This document shows positions 8,537 to 18,674 of a stretch of DNA of 35,712 nucleotides, piece by piece. The stretch lies in the NCBI GenBank assembly GCA_020437905.1, contig JAGQVN010000070.1, positions 1 through 35,712 on the forward strand, read 5' to 3'. The position numbers were made by a program, and so were the translations under genes. Each line of letters begins with the position of its first letter. Within the stretch, counting starts at the first letter, position 1. This DNA is from Flavobacteriales bacterium (lineage in GTDB: Bacteria > Bacteroidota > Bacteroidia > Flavobacteriales_F > PHOS-HE28). The notes beneath the pieces were generated by a model. It saw nothing but the letters and a program-made list of their open reading frames with translations, was not told where the DNA came from and searched no databases.

Positions 8537-10069
8537 ATGCGCCGTTCCTTACGTATGCTCGTATTTCTGGTCCTCATCACATTCATCGGTTTCTTCGCTG
8601 CCTTGACCGGTTTCCAGGTCGGACAGGCACAAGGACCCGATCGGCCGGGTGTGGATCTCCACATGTACCAGGGGCGCCCCATGGTGGCGGCGGACTATGA
8701 TCCCGACTACGACTATGGATTGGGGGATGGTCACATCAGCAAACTGGAGCCATATCCGGAGTGCGACAAGGGATACAGGACCCCCTTCGACCTGTGGAAA
8801 TATGCAGGTCGGGGCGCTTCCAGCTATACCACCACGGAACTTCCCATGCCATGGGACGAATGGCTGAAGATGAACCGCGACCGGAAGCCGGATCTGATGA
8901 AGGACGTTCGGGAATACATGAGCGGACGCTACGACTTCAGCGGGACCACCATTCCCGGAGTGATGATGAGCGGAGGCAGGAAACCTGTGATGGCTGGTCC
9001 TGTGGCCCGTTTACCCAAGGGTATCAAGACCTGGGAGGAACTTGCCGATATGGGCCCGGACAAGATCCGCAAGGAAGGGATCTTTCCGTACGTCCCGCTG
9101 GCGCATCCATTGCACAGCACGGCCCACATGGTCTTTCCGGAGAACTGGCTCGTGAACCATCCTGAGCATCGGAGGATCGACGTGGACCACGACTTCCCGG
9201 ACGCCTACCTGCCCGAGTTCCCGCCACCCTTGTTCCTGACCACGCACAAGGAACTCGGCGACGTTTCCAAGGGAGAGGAGATCACGATCGGTAACTATTT
9301 CGAAATGTTCGATGGTCTGCTGACCCCGGAGCAGATGGAAGGATTGAAGGAACTGCTTAGGCCTTCACCGACCACCTGGTTCAATCACACCACCCACCGT
9401 GTTACCGCAGAAGCCAGCGCGGGTGTTTCGTGCATGGCGTGCCACGTGAACGGCCACACCAATGGGGCCTTCGAGCTTGCACCTGACAGCCGCCCGAACC
9501 TGGCCCGCCTGCGCATGGATACTCCGAGCATGCGGGGCAACTACAACATGATGCAGCTGTCCTCCAAACGCAGCATCCGGAGCATGGACCACTTTGCAGA
9601 GGTGGAAGAGTATTTTGACGGCGACCAGAGCATTGCCGCTGCCATCGGTCCGCGTGCGCATCAGAAGCAGGTGGCCAACCGGATGGGCGACTTCAATGGG
9701 ATCATCGACTTCCCGCCTGCTCCGAAGTTGGACCCACTTGGCCGCTTGAAGAAGGACAAGGCTAACGAAAGCGAGTTGCGCGGCGAGGCGCTGTTCCAGG
9801 GCAAGGCGCAGTGTTCCCAATGCCATTACGGCCCGGCGTTCACCGATGATTACATGCACGACCTGCAGGTCGAACGCTTTTACTCGGGTCGCCCGGAAGG
9901 ACCCATCAAGACCTTTGCGCTGCGCGGTATCAAGGATTCTCCGCCCTACCTCCACGACGGTCGCCTGCCCACCTTGGATGACACCGTGGAATTCTTCAAC
10001 CTGGTCCTCGAACTCGACCTGACCGCTCAGGAAAAGGACGATCTCGTGGCTTATCTCCTTTGCCTATGA
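8537..10069 (+). CDS. di-haem cytochrome c peroxidase-like protein with long N-terminal region
   Basis: A 510-residue exported c-type cytochrome. The start at 8537 gives a short basic N-terminus and one hydrophobic segment (about 6-26), a signal peptide or anchor; an in-frame ATG at 8486 would add 17 residues before it. Two haem-binding motifs are visible: CMACH at 299-303 and CSQCH at 426-430. Around the second, the sequence FALRGIKDSPPYLHDGRLPTLDDTVEFFN follows the pattern of bacterial di-haem cytochrome c peroxidases/MauG proteins. Typical CcpA enzymes have about 330 residues; here some 270 extra residues, rich in Asp, Tyr and Pro, precede the first haem motif and match nothing I recognise. 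Activity on peroxide is therefore not certain. The next gene overlaps its stop (ATGA). Confidence 0.82.
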   Translation: MRRSLRMLVFLVLITFIGFFAALTGFQVGQAQGPDRPGVDLHMYQGRPMVAADYDPDYDYGLGDGHISKLEPYPECDKGYRTPFDLWKYAGRGASSYTTTELPMPWDEWLKMNRDRKPDLMKDVREYMSGRYDFSGTTIPGVMMSGGRKPVMAGPVARLPKGIKTWEELADMGPDKIRKEGIFPYVPLAHPLHSTAHMVFPENWLVNHPEHRRIDVDHDFPDAYLPEFPPPLFLTTHKELGDVSKGEEITIGNYFEMFDGLLTPEQMEGLKELLRPSPTTWFNHTTHRVTAEASAGVSCMACHVNGHTNGAFELAPDSRPNLARLRMDTPSMRGNYNMMQLSSKRSIRSMDHFAEVEEYFDGDQSIAAAIGPRAHQKQVANRMGDFNGIIDFPPAPKLDPLGRLKKDKANESELRGEALFQGKAQCSQCHYGPAFTDDYMHDLQVERFYSGRPEGPIKTFALRGIKDSPPYLHDGRLPTLDDTVEFFNLVLELDLTAQEKDDLVAYLLCL

Positions 10070-10548
10070 GCCTCGTTCGTTCGGTCTCCGTTCCTGTTGT
10101 GCGACTGCGCAAACTGCGGATGACGCCGCTCCTCTATCTGCGGCTCAGCATCGGCTTGTGTTTCCTCTGGTTCGGTGCGCTCAAGTTCGTCCCGGGTCTC
10201 AGTCCTGCGGAACTCCTCGCGGAGCGCACGATCGCCGCGCTCACGCTGGGGCTCGTATCGGGGAAGGTGGCCCTGACATTGCTGGCTCTTTTGGAGGTGG
10301 GATTGGGACTGGCGCTCATGACCGGATTCGGGGTGCGTTTGGCGCTCTGCGTATTGCTCGGACACATGGTCTGCACCTTGTCACCCATCCTCATCTTCCC
10401 GCATGAGGTCTTCACGCACGTGCCCTATGGCCTTACGCTGGTCGGGCAGTACATCATCAAGAACTTCGTGATCATGAGCGGCGCGTGGATCGTACTGAAG
10501 AGTTTGTCGGAGGGGCCGGCTGTTCAGGGAGCGGACTCACGCAGGTGA
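10066..10548 (+). CDS. DoxX-like small membrane protein
   Basis: A 160-residue protein with four hydrophobic segments (about 21-38, 57-80, 84-103 and 120-142), resembling DoxX-like proteins (LRLSIGLCFLWFGALKFVPG is the usual first helix with its FxxxKF motif). Its ATG overlaps the stop of the di-haem cytochrome as ATGA, so the two are likely translationally coupled and may work together at the membrane; a role in electron transfer or quinone chemistry is inference only. An in-frame TTG two codons earlier is a less likely start. The 3' end overlaps the GDYXXLXY gene on the opposite strand by 25 bp. Confidence 0.8.
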   Translation: MSLVRSVSVPVVRLRKLRMTPLLYLRLSIGLCFLWFGALKFVPGLSPAELLAERTIAALTLGLVSGKVALTLLALLEVGLGLALMTGFGVRLALCVLLGHMVCTLSPILIFPHEVFTHVPYGLTLVGQYIIKNFVIMSGAWIVLKSLSEGPAVQGADSRR

Positions 10549-11084
10549 TCTTCCACCGACCTTCCGCCGATGACCAAGTCCTCAATGACGCCTTTGCCCT
10601 CCCGCACGCGGACCAGGATGTACGCTTCCTCGGCCTGGTCGTCGCGCCGGGTGGCCATGTCCAGCAGGCTTTCCACCATGCCGCCCTTGCCTTCTTGTAG
10701 GTAGTAGCGGTCGAAGGGCAGTTCCACGCGGATCGTGCTGCTGTACACCGCTTCGATCCGGCATTCCACGTGGTCACCTTCGGGTGCTTCCTTGCTCAAT
10801 GCGGTGATGATCGCGTAACCAGAGGAGTCCATTCCCAGGGTGCCATAGACCGGGTCGTTCGCTCCGAAAAGCGCCGAGGTGTCGGCATCCTGGACGTTCT
10901 CTGCAGCGAGGTCCAGGATCACGTACTCCCCACGGAACGGGTCGCGCGGATCGATGGGCTGTACCTGGAAGCGATGGACGCTGCCGGTTGTTAGGGTTCG
11001 GTCATGGTCCCACAGGGCATGCCCTATTACGCCCCACTGAAGGACGAAGGCCATAGCGAGAATGATGAGGGTCCTATGCTTCAT
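10524..11084 (-). CDS. GDYXXLXY-domain protein
   Basis: A 186-residue protein with an N-terminal signal or anchor (hydrophobic about 7-25). Key patterns are PRDPFRGEYVILDL at about 46-60, fitting the (G)DYxxLxY-type core that names this family, and a C-terminal LPFDRYYLQEG. The family is of unknown function and is commonly found beside DUF2157/DUF4401 membrane proteins, exactly as here: its start overlaps the 3' end of the DUF2157 gene by 11 bp on the same strand, so they form one operon and are probably coupled in translation. Extracytoplasmic location is expected. Confidence 0.85.
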   Translation of the reverse strand: MKHRTLIILAMAFVLQWGVIGHALWDHDRTLTTGSVHRFQVQPIDPRDPFRGEYVILDLAAENVQDADTSALFGANDPVYGTLGMDSSGYAIITALSKEAPEGDHVECRIEAVYSSTIRVELPFDRYYLQEGKGGMVESLLDMATRRDDQAEEAYILVRVREGKGVIEDLVIGGRSVEDHLRESAP

Positions 11085-12363
11085 GGCTCCGTTTTCGGCG
11101 CATCATGCGCAGGTTGAGGCTCAGGATGGCCAGGCCCAGACCGATGAAGATGACCCCGCGCAGCGCATAGCTGATATCCAGATCAAAGAAGCGCATCAGC
11201 ACGGTGACCGCCACGATCGCGGCGCCCAGGTTCATGCGGCCCATGGACCCTTCCTTGATGCCCTGCAAGGCCAGGGATACGCCCAGTACCAGCAGGACCA
11301 GGTTCGTCATGAACTGCGCCAGCCCAGTATGCAAGGCACCCAAGGCAAGCACCAGCACAAATGCCACCAGGGCTTCCGGGAACAGGGAGCCGTTCCGCAG
11401 GTCGCGTCCTTTGAAGGAAAGCGCATAGGCATAGGCCCCGCAAGCGATCATCAGTCCCCAGGGGATCAGGTCGGTGCCTTGGGGTAGCGAGGTGCTGCTG
11501 TCCTCCCAGGGGAACTGCCAACTGAAAAAGAACAGGATCCCGAGCCCGGCCAGGCGTCCGATCCAACGGACCATGCCCAAGCGCATGACCCTTCCCGCAA
11601 GCAACGTAGCACACACCTCCGGGAGCAGGTAATAGGCCAGGGCCAGACCCAAGGGACCGAGGACATGCCAACGCTCGAAGTCCTCCCAGAACAGCTGGGC
11701 GATGATGCCCAGGGAAAGTGCTGAGAACGTTGCAGCCCAGCGGAAACGAGCCCCGTCGCCATTTTTCAGAGCCAGACTGCGAAGCGCCGGGATCCCGAGC
11801 AGCCAGCCGAGCAGGGCGTAGTAGGGCATGCCACCTGCGTCGAACAGATCCACACGGACCAACACGGCATACCAGGCAATGATGGCCATGTACAGCATCA
11901 GCGTGAACGCAGCGCGCATGGCATACAGCTGGACCAGGATCAGCAGGGCCCAAGAGTACAGAAAGCCTTCCAGGGAGCCCGGCAGGTGGTAGATCTGTGC
12001 AAGGAGCGACAGGGCGGCAGCTACGGCGAACGCAAGGAACAGGGAGGCCCCTTCGCGGAGCGCAACGCGGTCCTCCTGTTTGCGCAGGGCCAGGATACAC
12101 AGCACCTGACCGATGAGCATGGGTGTCAGCGCCAGGATGGTCCTCAGAGAGCGCGGCAGTTCGTCCCAGTTGTGGGCCACCACCAGGATCACACCGAGGC
12201 CTACGAGCAATGCGCCGACGACCCCGAACAACAATTGCCCCCGACCTTCGCGGTCCTGCTGGCTCTGACCGTAGCGTTCGCGGATGCGCGCAGCCTGGTC
12301 TTCGCCGATCAGCCCTTCACGGACCAGTTCAGGCAGTTCCTTCAGCAGCTGCGCCTTGGACAT
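11074..12363 (-). CDS. DUF2157 membrane protein
   Basis: A 429-residue polytopic membrane protein. A soluble N-terminal stretch (about 1-40, LPELVREGLIGEDQAARIRERYG) is the conserved DUF2157 start, followed by about eleven to twelve hydrophobic helices. The ATG at 12363 is preferred to a TTG three codons upstream because the family begins near MSKAQLL. Function is unknown. It is the first gene of a two-gene unit with the GDYXXLXY protein. The sequence GTACTTTG just upstream is a weak -7 candidate. The terminator of the S46 peptidase gene lies between it and that gene, so they are separate transcripts. Confidence 0.87.
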   Translation of the reverse strand: MSKAQLLKELPELVREGLIGEDQAARIRERYGQSQQDREGRGQLLFGVVGALLVGLGVILVVAHNWDELPRSLRTILALTPMLIGQVLCILALRKQEDRVALREGASLFLAFAVAAALSLLAQIYHLPGSLEGFLYSWALLILVQLYAMRAAFTLMLYMAIIAWYAVLVRVDLFDAGGMPYYALLGWLLGIPALRSLALKNGDGARFRWAATFSALSLGIIAQLFWEDFERWHVLGPLGLALAYYLLPEVCATLLAGRVMRLGMVRWIGRLAGLGILFFFSWQFPWEDSSTSLPQGTDLIPWGLMIACGAYAYALSFKGRDLRNGSLFPEALVAFVLVLALGALHTGLAQFMTNLVLLVLGVSLALQGIKEGSMGRMNLGAAIVAVTVLMRFFDLDISYALRGVIFIGLGLAILSLNLRMMRRKRSHEA

Positions 12364-12414
12364 GGATACCAAAGTACTCCGCCGCCCGCGAACGATGCGT
12401 CGCTGAGGAGCGCC

Positions 12415-12446
12415 AAAAAAGAAGGGCAGCCGTTGGGCCGCCCTTC
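12415..12446 (-). terminator. intrinsic terminator of the S46 peptidase gene
   Basis: Read on the minus strand, an 11 bp stem with one mismatch (arms 12436-12446 and 12421-12431, loop 12432-12435) is followed directly by six T (12420-12415). It starts 19 bp after the peptidase stop codon. This is the clearest rho-independent terminator in the window. Confidence 0.88.
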
Positions 12447-12465
12447 CGCTTGAGGTCGTTGCAGG

Positions 12466-14721
12466 TCAGTTCACCAACGTGGCCGGGCGGACCTCCTTTT
12501 CGGTCTCGCTGGTGGTCGCAGCTTCGGTCTTCGAAGCCTCCTCGACGGGCTTGGGACCCTTCACCACGGTCATCTCCTTCACCAGGTGGCCGGCACCCGC
12601 GAATTTGTCGATGGTCCAGAGCACATAGCGGATGTCCACGCTGATGGTACGCTGCAGTTCGGGCTCGAAGGCGATATCGCCGCTCATGGCTTCCCAGTTG
12701 CCATCGAAGGCAATGCCGATCAGTTCGCCGTACGCGTTCAGCACGGGGCTTCCGCTGTTACCACCGGTGATGTCGTTGTTGCTGATGAAGCAAGTGATCA
12801 GCTCGCCGTTCTCATCGGCGTACTGGCCGTAGTCGCGCTTCTTCAACAGCTCGTGCTGGCGTTCGGGCACGATGAACTCGTCGTTGGTCGGGTCCTCCTT
12901 TTCCAGGATGCCATTGGCGGTGGTGACATGCTTGTAGAACATGCCGTCGCCAGGGACGTAGCTGCCCACCACGCCGTACGTCAGGCGCATGGTGCTGTTC
13001 GCGTTCGGGTACCAGGCCTTGTTCGGGTCCTTTTCCCGCATGGCCGCCACCATCAGGCGGTAGCCCTTGTCGATGTCCTTCCCGGCCAGGTCCAGGGCGG
13101 GACCGAGGATCCCGCGGTAGTGGGACAGGCAGCTCTCCATGGTCTGGATCCCGAGGTCCTTTTCCATGGTCTTCAGGTTCGGCTTGGCCAGGAAGGCCTC
13201 CAACCGCGTCCTGTCGGTGAGCATGCTGGTGCTGAACAGCTTGGCTGCCCAAGCGTCGAAGTCGCCCTTGAACTTCTTTTCGATCGTGTTCATCACCGAG
13301 GGCTGCAAGTCGCGCTCCACGTCCTCGTGCATCATGCGGAACATGGCGGCTGTGACCTCCTGGTCGGTCGCGGGATCGTAATCCTTCCAGAACTCGTCGG
13401 CAGCAGCTTGGGCGCGGGCTACTTGTGCAGCGATCTTCTCACTGTCCTTCGCATCGGTGCGTAGCTGGTTCAGCAGGCCGAACAGGCGGAAACCCATCAC
13501 GACCATTTCACTTCCGAAAGCGGCCTCCTGCATATAGGTGGCGGACTTCTCGAACTTGCTCCGTTCGGTGTAACCCTGCTCCAGGAGGCTCACGATGTCC
13601 CCATACTTCTGTGTGCGGGTGGCATCGGCCTTTACCCAGGCCATCAGCTCGTCCTCCTGCTTCTTCTTTTTATCGAACACACGCAGGCGCTTCAAGCCCC
13701 GCTGCTGTCCGATGAAGTACTTCCAGTAGTTGCTCACGCTGGCATGCTTGCTGGCGTATTTCAAACGCACGGCATTGTCTGCGTCCATGTGTGAATCGTA
13801 GATATCCAGCTTCTTCCGGCGGATCTTCACGCGACTGGGCTGCTCCACGTCCAGGGCCAGTTTCACACCGTGGCTGCTCAGGAAGCGGTCGGTGCTGCCG
13901 GGATAGCCCATCACCATGGCGAAATCGCCTTCCTGCACACCGTTCAAGCTGACCGGGAAATGCCACTTCGGCTTGAAAGGAATGTTCCCCTCAGCGTATG
14001 GTGCAGGCTCACCATCGGGCCCGGTGTACACCCGGAACATGCTGAAGTCGCCGGTGTGGCGCGGCCACATCCAGTTGTCCGTGTCGCCGCCGAACTTGCC
14101 GATGGCGCTGGGCGGCGTGCCCACCAGCCGCACATCGTCGTAGGTCTTGTACACGAAGATGTAGAACTCGTTCCCTTCGAACATCACCTTGAAGGAGGCG
14201 CTCAGACCCTTGCCTTCGCCGGAGGCTTCCTGCTCCAACCCTTGGGCCAGTTCCTGGATCTTGGCCTCGCGCTCTTCCTCGCTCATGCCATCGCTCAGCT
14301 CCGCCAGGACCTTGTCGGTCACATCGTCGATGCGCTCAAGAAAGCTCACGCCGAAGCCTGCGGGAAGCTCGTCCTTGCGGGTCATGGCCCAGAAACCGTC
14401 GGTCAGGTAATCGTTCTCCACCGTGCTCAATCCTTGCACCGCATCGTAGCCGCAATGGTGATTGGTGAGGAACAGGCCTTCGGAGCTCACCATCTCTCCG
14501 GAACAGAAGCCGCCACCCAGGCGCACCACGGCGTCCTTCAGACCGCTCTTGTTGATGGAGTAGATGTCCTCGGCCGTCAATTTGAAGCCCAGTTTCTGCA
14601 TTTCGGCTTCATTCACCTGCTTCAACTTGGTCAGCAGCCACATGCCTTCGTGGGCATTGGCGCTGACGAGGAACAGGCATGCTGCGCTCAATAGCAGCAG
14701 TGTTCGTTTCATTGTCTTCAT
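12466..14721 (-). CDS. dpp7: S46-family dipeptidyl-peptidase, DPP7-type
   Basis: A 751-residue secreted or periplasmic peptidase that removes dipeptides from peptide N-termini, part of protein scavenging in Bacteroidota. A signal peptide ends near ANAHEG (about residue 23). Chymotrypsin-fold catalytic residues are visible: histidine in LTNHHCGYD (H88/H89) and serine S656 in GGNSGSP. The residue 18 after the catalytic serine is glycine (G674, in FDGNWE). In characterised enzymes this position separates DPP7 (Gly, prefers hydrophobic residues) from DPP11 (Arg or Ser, acidic), so a DPP7-like specificity is inferred. Usual length is about 710-720; the last 30 residues here are a Glu/Thr-rich tail. 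The frame runs 39 codons upstream, but the ATG at 14721 begins the signal peptide. Confidence 0.93.
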   Translation of the reverse strand: MKTMKRTLLLLSAACLFLVSANAHEGMWLLTKLKQVNEAEMQKLGFKLTAEDIYSINKSGLKDAVVRLGGGFCSGEMVSSEGLFLTNHHCGYDAVQGLSTVENDYLTDGFWAMTRKDELPAGFGVSFLERIDDVTDKVLAELSDGMSEEEREAKIQELAQGLEQEASGEGKGLSASFKVMFEGNEFYIFVYKTYDDVRLVGTPPSAIGKFGGDTDNWMWPRHTGDFSMFRVYTGPDGEPAPYAEGNIPFKPKWHFPVSLNGVQEGDFAMVMGYPGSTDRFLSSHGVKLALDVEQPSRVKIRRKKLDIYDSHMDADNAVRLKYASKHASVSNYWKYFIGQQRGLKRLRVFDKKKKQEDELMAWVKADATRTQKYGDIVSLLEQGYTERSKFEKSATYMQEAAFGSEMVVMGFRLFGLLNQLRTDAKDSEKIAAQVARAQAAADEFWKDYDPATDQEVTAAMFRMMHEDVERDLQPSVMNTIEKKFKGDFDAWAAKLFSTSMLTDRTRLEAFLAKPNLKTMEKDLGIQTMESCLSHYRGILGPALDLAGKDIDKGYRLMVAAMREKDPNKAWYPNANSTMRLTYGVVGSYVPGDGMFYKHVTTANGILEKEDPTNDEFIVPERQHELLKKRDYGQYADENGELITCFISNNDITGGNSGSPVLNAYGELIGIAFDGNWEAMSGDIAFEPELQRTISVDIRYVLWTIDKFAGAGHLVKEMTVVKGPKPVEEASKTEAATTSETEKEVRPATLVN

Positions 14722-14748
14722 GGTTCTGTGGTCTACAACAAGGGAGGG

Positions 14749-14756
14749 CAAATGTA
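14749..14756 (-). promoter_or_regulatory. S46 peptidase promoter, -7 element (TACATTTG)
   Basis: A full TAnnTTTG match on the minus strand, with a TTG about 16 bp further upstream as a possible -33 element. It is 27 nt before the ATG, so unlike many genes here this one would have a normal leader. Confidence 0.65.
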
Positions 14757-14896
14757 GCAGGAACGGGACCCCCAACGGGACGAACGGTGACCGAAGGTGC
14801 TTCGGGGGACGAACGCCTGCTCCATTGGCCTGCTTCACAGATCGTGCCGCGATCGCAGTAAGGTAAGGCGCTCCGGCGCTGTGGGCAGCTCTCGCC

Positions 14897-14934
14897 GGAC
14901 ATTGGGAATACGATCCTGGGCCCAGAATGTCCCG
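14897..14934. repeat. nested inverted repeat downstream of yidC
   Basis: An outer inverted repeat (GGACATT at 14897-14903, AATGTCC at 14926-14932) encloses the perfect palindrome CTGGGCCCAG (14916-14925). It begins a few bases beyond the yidC stop (minus strand) and could fold in RNA, but no T-run follows, so it is not a standard terminator. The rest of the 14757-14896 gap holds nothing I recognise. Confidence 0.4.
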
Positions 14935-14940
14935 GGTCGG

Positions 14941-16836
14941 TCAGCGCTTACGCTTGCGGGACTGCTGTTGTTGCTGCTTCTGAAGCTCCTCCAAGCGGGC
15001 CTGCCAGCGGCTCTTTTTCTTGGGGGTCTTCATGTTCACAAGCAGCTGAGCGCGCAGCTTCTCCTCGTCGATCAGCCAGTTCTTGAACACGGTCATCTGC
15101 AGGATGCTGATCACGTTGGCCAGCAGGTAGTAGTAGCTGAGACCACTGCTGAAGTTGTTCAGGAAGAAGAGCATCATGATGGGGAACATCCACATCATCA
15201 CCTTCATGCTCGGCATGCCCTGCTGTTGGGGCATCTGCTGTTGGTTCATCAACTGGTACACGATGGTGCTGGCGGCCATCAGCAGGGTGAAGAGGCTTAC
15301 GTGGTCACCGTAGAACGGGATCTCGAAGGGCAGGTCCAGGATGCTGTCGTAGCTGCTCAGGTCATCGGCCCACAGGAATTTCTCCTGACGCAGTTCGATG
15401 CTCGCAGGGAAGAAGCGGAACATCGCATAGAGGATCGGCATCTGGATCAGCATGGGCACACAGCCGCTCGCCGGGTTCACTCCCGCACGCCGGTACAGGT
15501 CCATGACCGCCTGTTGTTTCTTCAGCTGGTCGCCGTCCTTGTACTTCTCCGTGATGGCCTCCATCTCGGGCTTCAGCACCCGCATCCGCGCACTGCTCTT
15601 GAAGTTCTTATAGGTCAGCGGCATCAGCATCAGCTTGATCACTACGGTAAGGACCAGGATGATGAGGCCGTAGCTCCAGTTCAGGCCATCGAGCGAATTG
15701 AAGATCGGGATCACGATCCATCGGTTCATCCAACCGAAAATGCCCCAGCCCAGATCAATGATCTTGCTGAACTGGTCGATCTCCGTGCGGCGTAGCGTAC
15801 CGAAATGGTTCGGACCCAGGAAGAACCGCATCGGCACGTTCACCTTGGCGTCGGCCTCCTTCTCGAAAAAGAGCTTCGCGCTGTACTTCTTCGTGTGGGT
15901 CGTATCCTCCTCGTTCACGGCGATCCTCAGCTCCGCGCCATTGCCGGCGAAACCTTCCTCGCTCACCATGGCCACCGTGAAGAAGTCCTGCTTGAAGGCT
16001 ACCCAGTTGGTGCGTCCCTGAAGCAGCTTTTCGTCGTCGCCACTTTCGCTCAGGTAGTCGCGGTCGTCATTGAAGTACTTGTAGTACACCCCGCATTTCT
16101 GCCGCTCGGTGGGCAGATGTTTCTCCTTACCCAGGCCGAAGAGTTCCCAGCGGAAGAACAGGTTCCCCGGATCCACCGTGCTTTCCAGTCCCACGAGATC
16201 CAGGTCGGAGTGAAGGAAATACCCGGCACTGTCCAGCGTATAAGTGATGGCCAGGTAGCTTGCCGGATCCTCGGTCGGTGCTTTGAAGCGGACAGCATGG
16301 GTGCCGACCGGTTCTGCGGTGAAGTGCAGGTCCGCAGTGCTGAGGTCCAGGTTGCCCGTAAAGAAGCGGTACTCGAACTTGCCTTCCCCAGGGTCCTGAA
16401 GGAGCAGCGGACCGCCACGGTAGGTGGAGTAGTTCTTCAATCGGATCCGCTCGGGCCGAGCGCCTTTGCTGGAGAATGTCACTTCCAGGAGCTCGTTCTC
16501 CAAGGTGAATTCGTTCGGCTCTCCGAAACCGGCAGGGTGAAAGACACCGAAGCGACCACGACGCGCTACTTGCGCCAGGCTGTCCCGGTTCAGCGTATCC
16601 AGCTGAGCGCTGTCCAATTCCGCGATCAGCGCCTCGACCTCATTCTGCTGTTTGACGCTATCCAGTGCCTCGGCCTGGGCCTTTTTCTCTTCCACCACAG
16701 CACGTTGCACCTGCTCGATGCTGTCCTGCTGTTGCTGCATGCGCTGCAATTCCTCGGGGCTGGGCGCGGTCCACCACGTGTAGCCCACCAGGATGGCGGC
16801 GATCAGTACGAAACCGATGATGGTGTTCTTATCCAT
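14941..16836 (-). CDS. yidC: membrane protein insertase YidC
   Basis: YidC inserts and folds inner-membrane proteins, alone or with SecYEG. The protein has 631 residues, usual for Bacteroidota. An N-terminal helix (about 4-21, preceded by MDKNT) is followed by a Gln/Glu-rich stretch, the large periplasmic beta-sandwich domain (about 95-350) and the conserved five-helix core (about 365-585). The core holds the hydrophilic-groove arginine region in YKNFKSSARMRVLKPE and the GCVPMLIQMPILYAMF hairpin. The C-terminus is strongly basic (SRKRKR), consistent with ribosome contact. The frame continues 145 codons upstream, but MDKNTIIGF is the family start and a perfect -7 element lies 10 nt before it. 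pyrG is upstream on the same strand. Confidence 0.97.
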   Translation of the reverse strand: MDKNTIIGFVLIAAILVGYTWWTAPSPEELQRMQQQQDSIEQVQRAVVEEKKAQAEALDSVKQQNEVEALIAELDSAQLDTLNRDSLAQVARRGRFGVFHPAGFGEPNEFTLENELLEVTFSSKGARPERIRLKNYSTYRGGPLLLQDPGEGKFEYRFFTGNLDLSTADLHFTAEPVGTHAVRFKAPTEDPASYLAITYTLDSAGYFLHSDLDLVGLESTVDPGNLFFRWELFGLGKEKHLPTERQKCGVYYKYFNDDRDYLSESGDDEKLLQGRTNWVAFKQDFFTVAMVSEEGFAGNGAELRIAVNEEDTTHTKKYSAKLFFEKEADAKVNVPMRFFLGPNHFGTLRRTEIDQFSKIIDLGWGIFGWMNRWIVIPIFNSLDGLNWSYGLIILVLTVVIKLMLMPLTYKNFKSSARMRVLKPEMEAITEKYKDGDQLKKQQAVMDLYRRAGVNPASGCVPMLIQMPILYAMFRFFPASIELRQEKFLWADDLSSYDSILDLPFEIPFYGDHVSLFTLLMAASTIVYQLMNQQQMPQQQGMPSMKVMMWMFPIMMLFFLNNFSSGLSYYYLLANVISILQMTVFKNWLIDEEKLRAQLLVNMKTPKKKSRWQARLEELQKQQQQQSRKRKR

Positions 16837-16846
16837 CGGAAGGCGG

Positions 16847-16854
16847 CAAAGATA
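16847..16854 (-). promoter_or_regulatory. yidC -7 element (TATCTTTG)
   Basis: A full TAnnTTTG match on the minus strand, 10 nt before the yidC ATG. It would allow transcription independent of pyrG. Confidence 0.6.
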
Positions 16855-16937
16855 GACGGGGTGCGTGGGTAGGGCTGAAATGGGAAAGATGAAAGGTGGA
16901 ACACCCCATGCCGGGATCCTTTTTCGACCTTCCGCGT

Positions 16938-18623
<1,686 letters not shown>

Positions 18624-18633
18624 TCACGGGGTG

Positions 18634-18641
18634 TAAATGTA
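18634..18641 (-). promoter_or_regulatory. possible pyrG -7 element (TACATTTA)
   Basis: Matches TAnnTTTG except for the last base, with TTTC about 18 bp upstream as a weak -33 element. It lies 43 nt before the ATG, leaving room for a leader; I see no obvious attenuator in it. Confidence 0.4.
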
Positions 18642-18674
18642 ACCAGCTTTCGGGATCCGGAAAGCAGCCCTTGG

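Noticed and set aside
12586-13464. Long plus-strand open frames (also 13870-14694, 15805-16872 and 19629-20579) opposite S46, yidC and TonB-receptor genes
   Set aside because: His/Val/Gln-rich products typical of reverse-complement frames of GC-rich genes; the sense genes carry complete family motifs.
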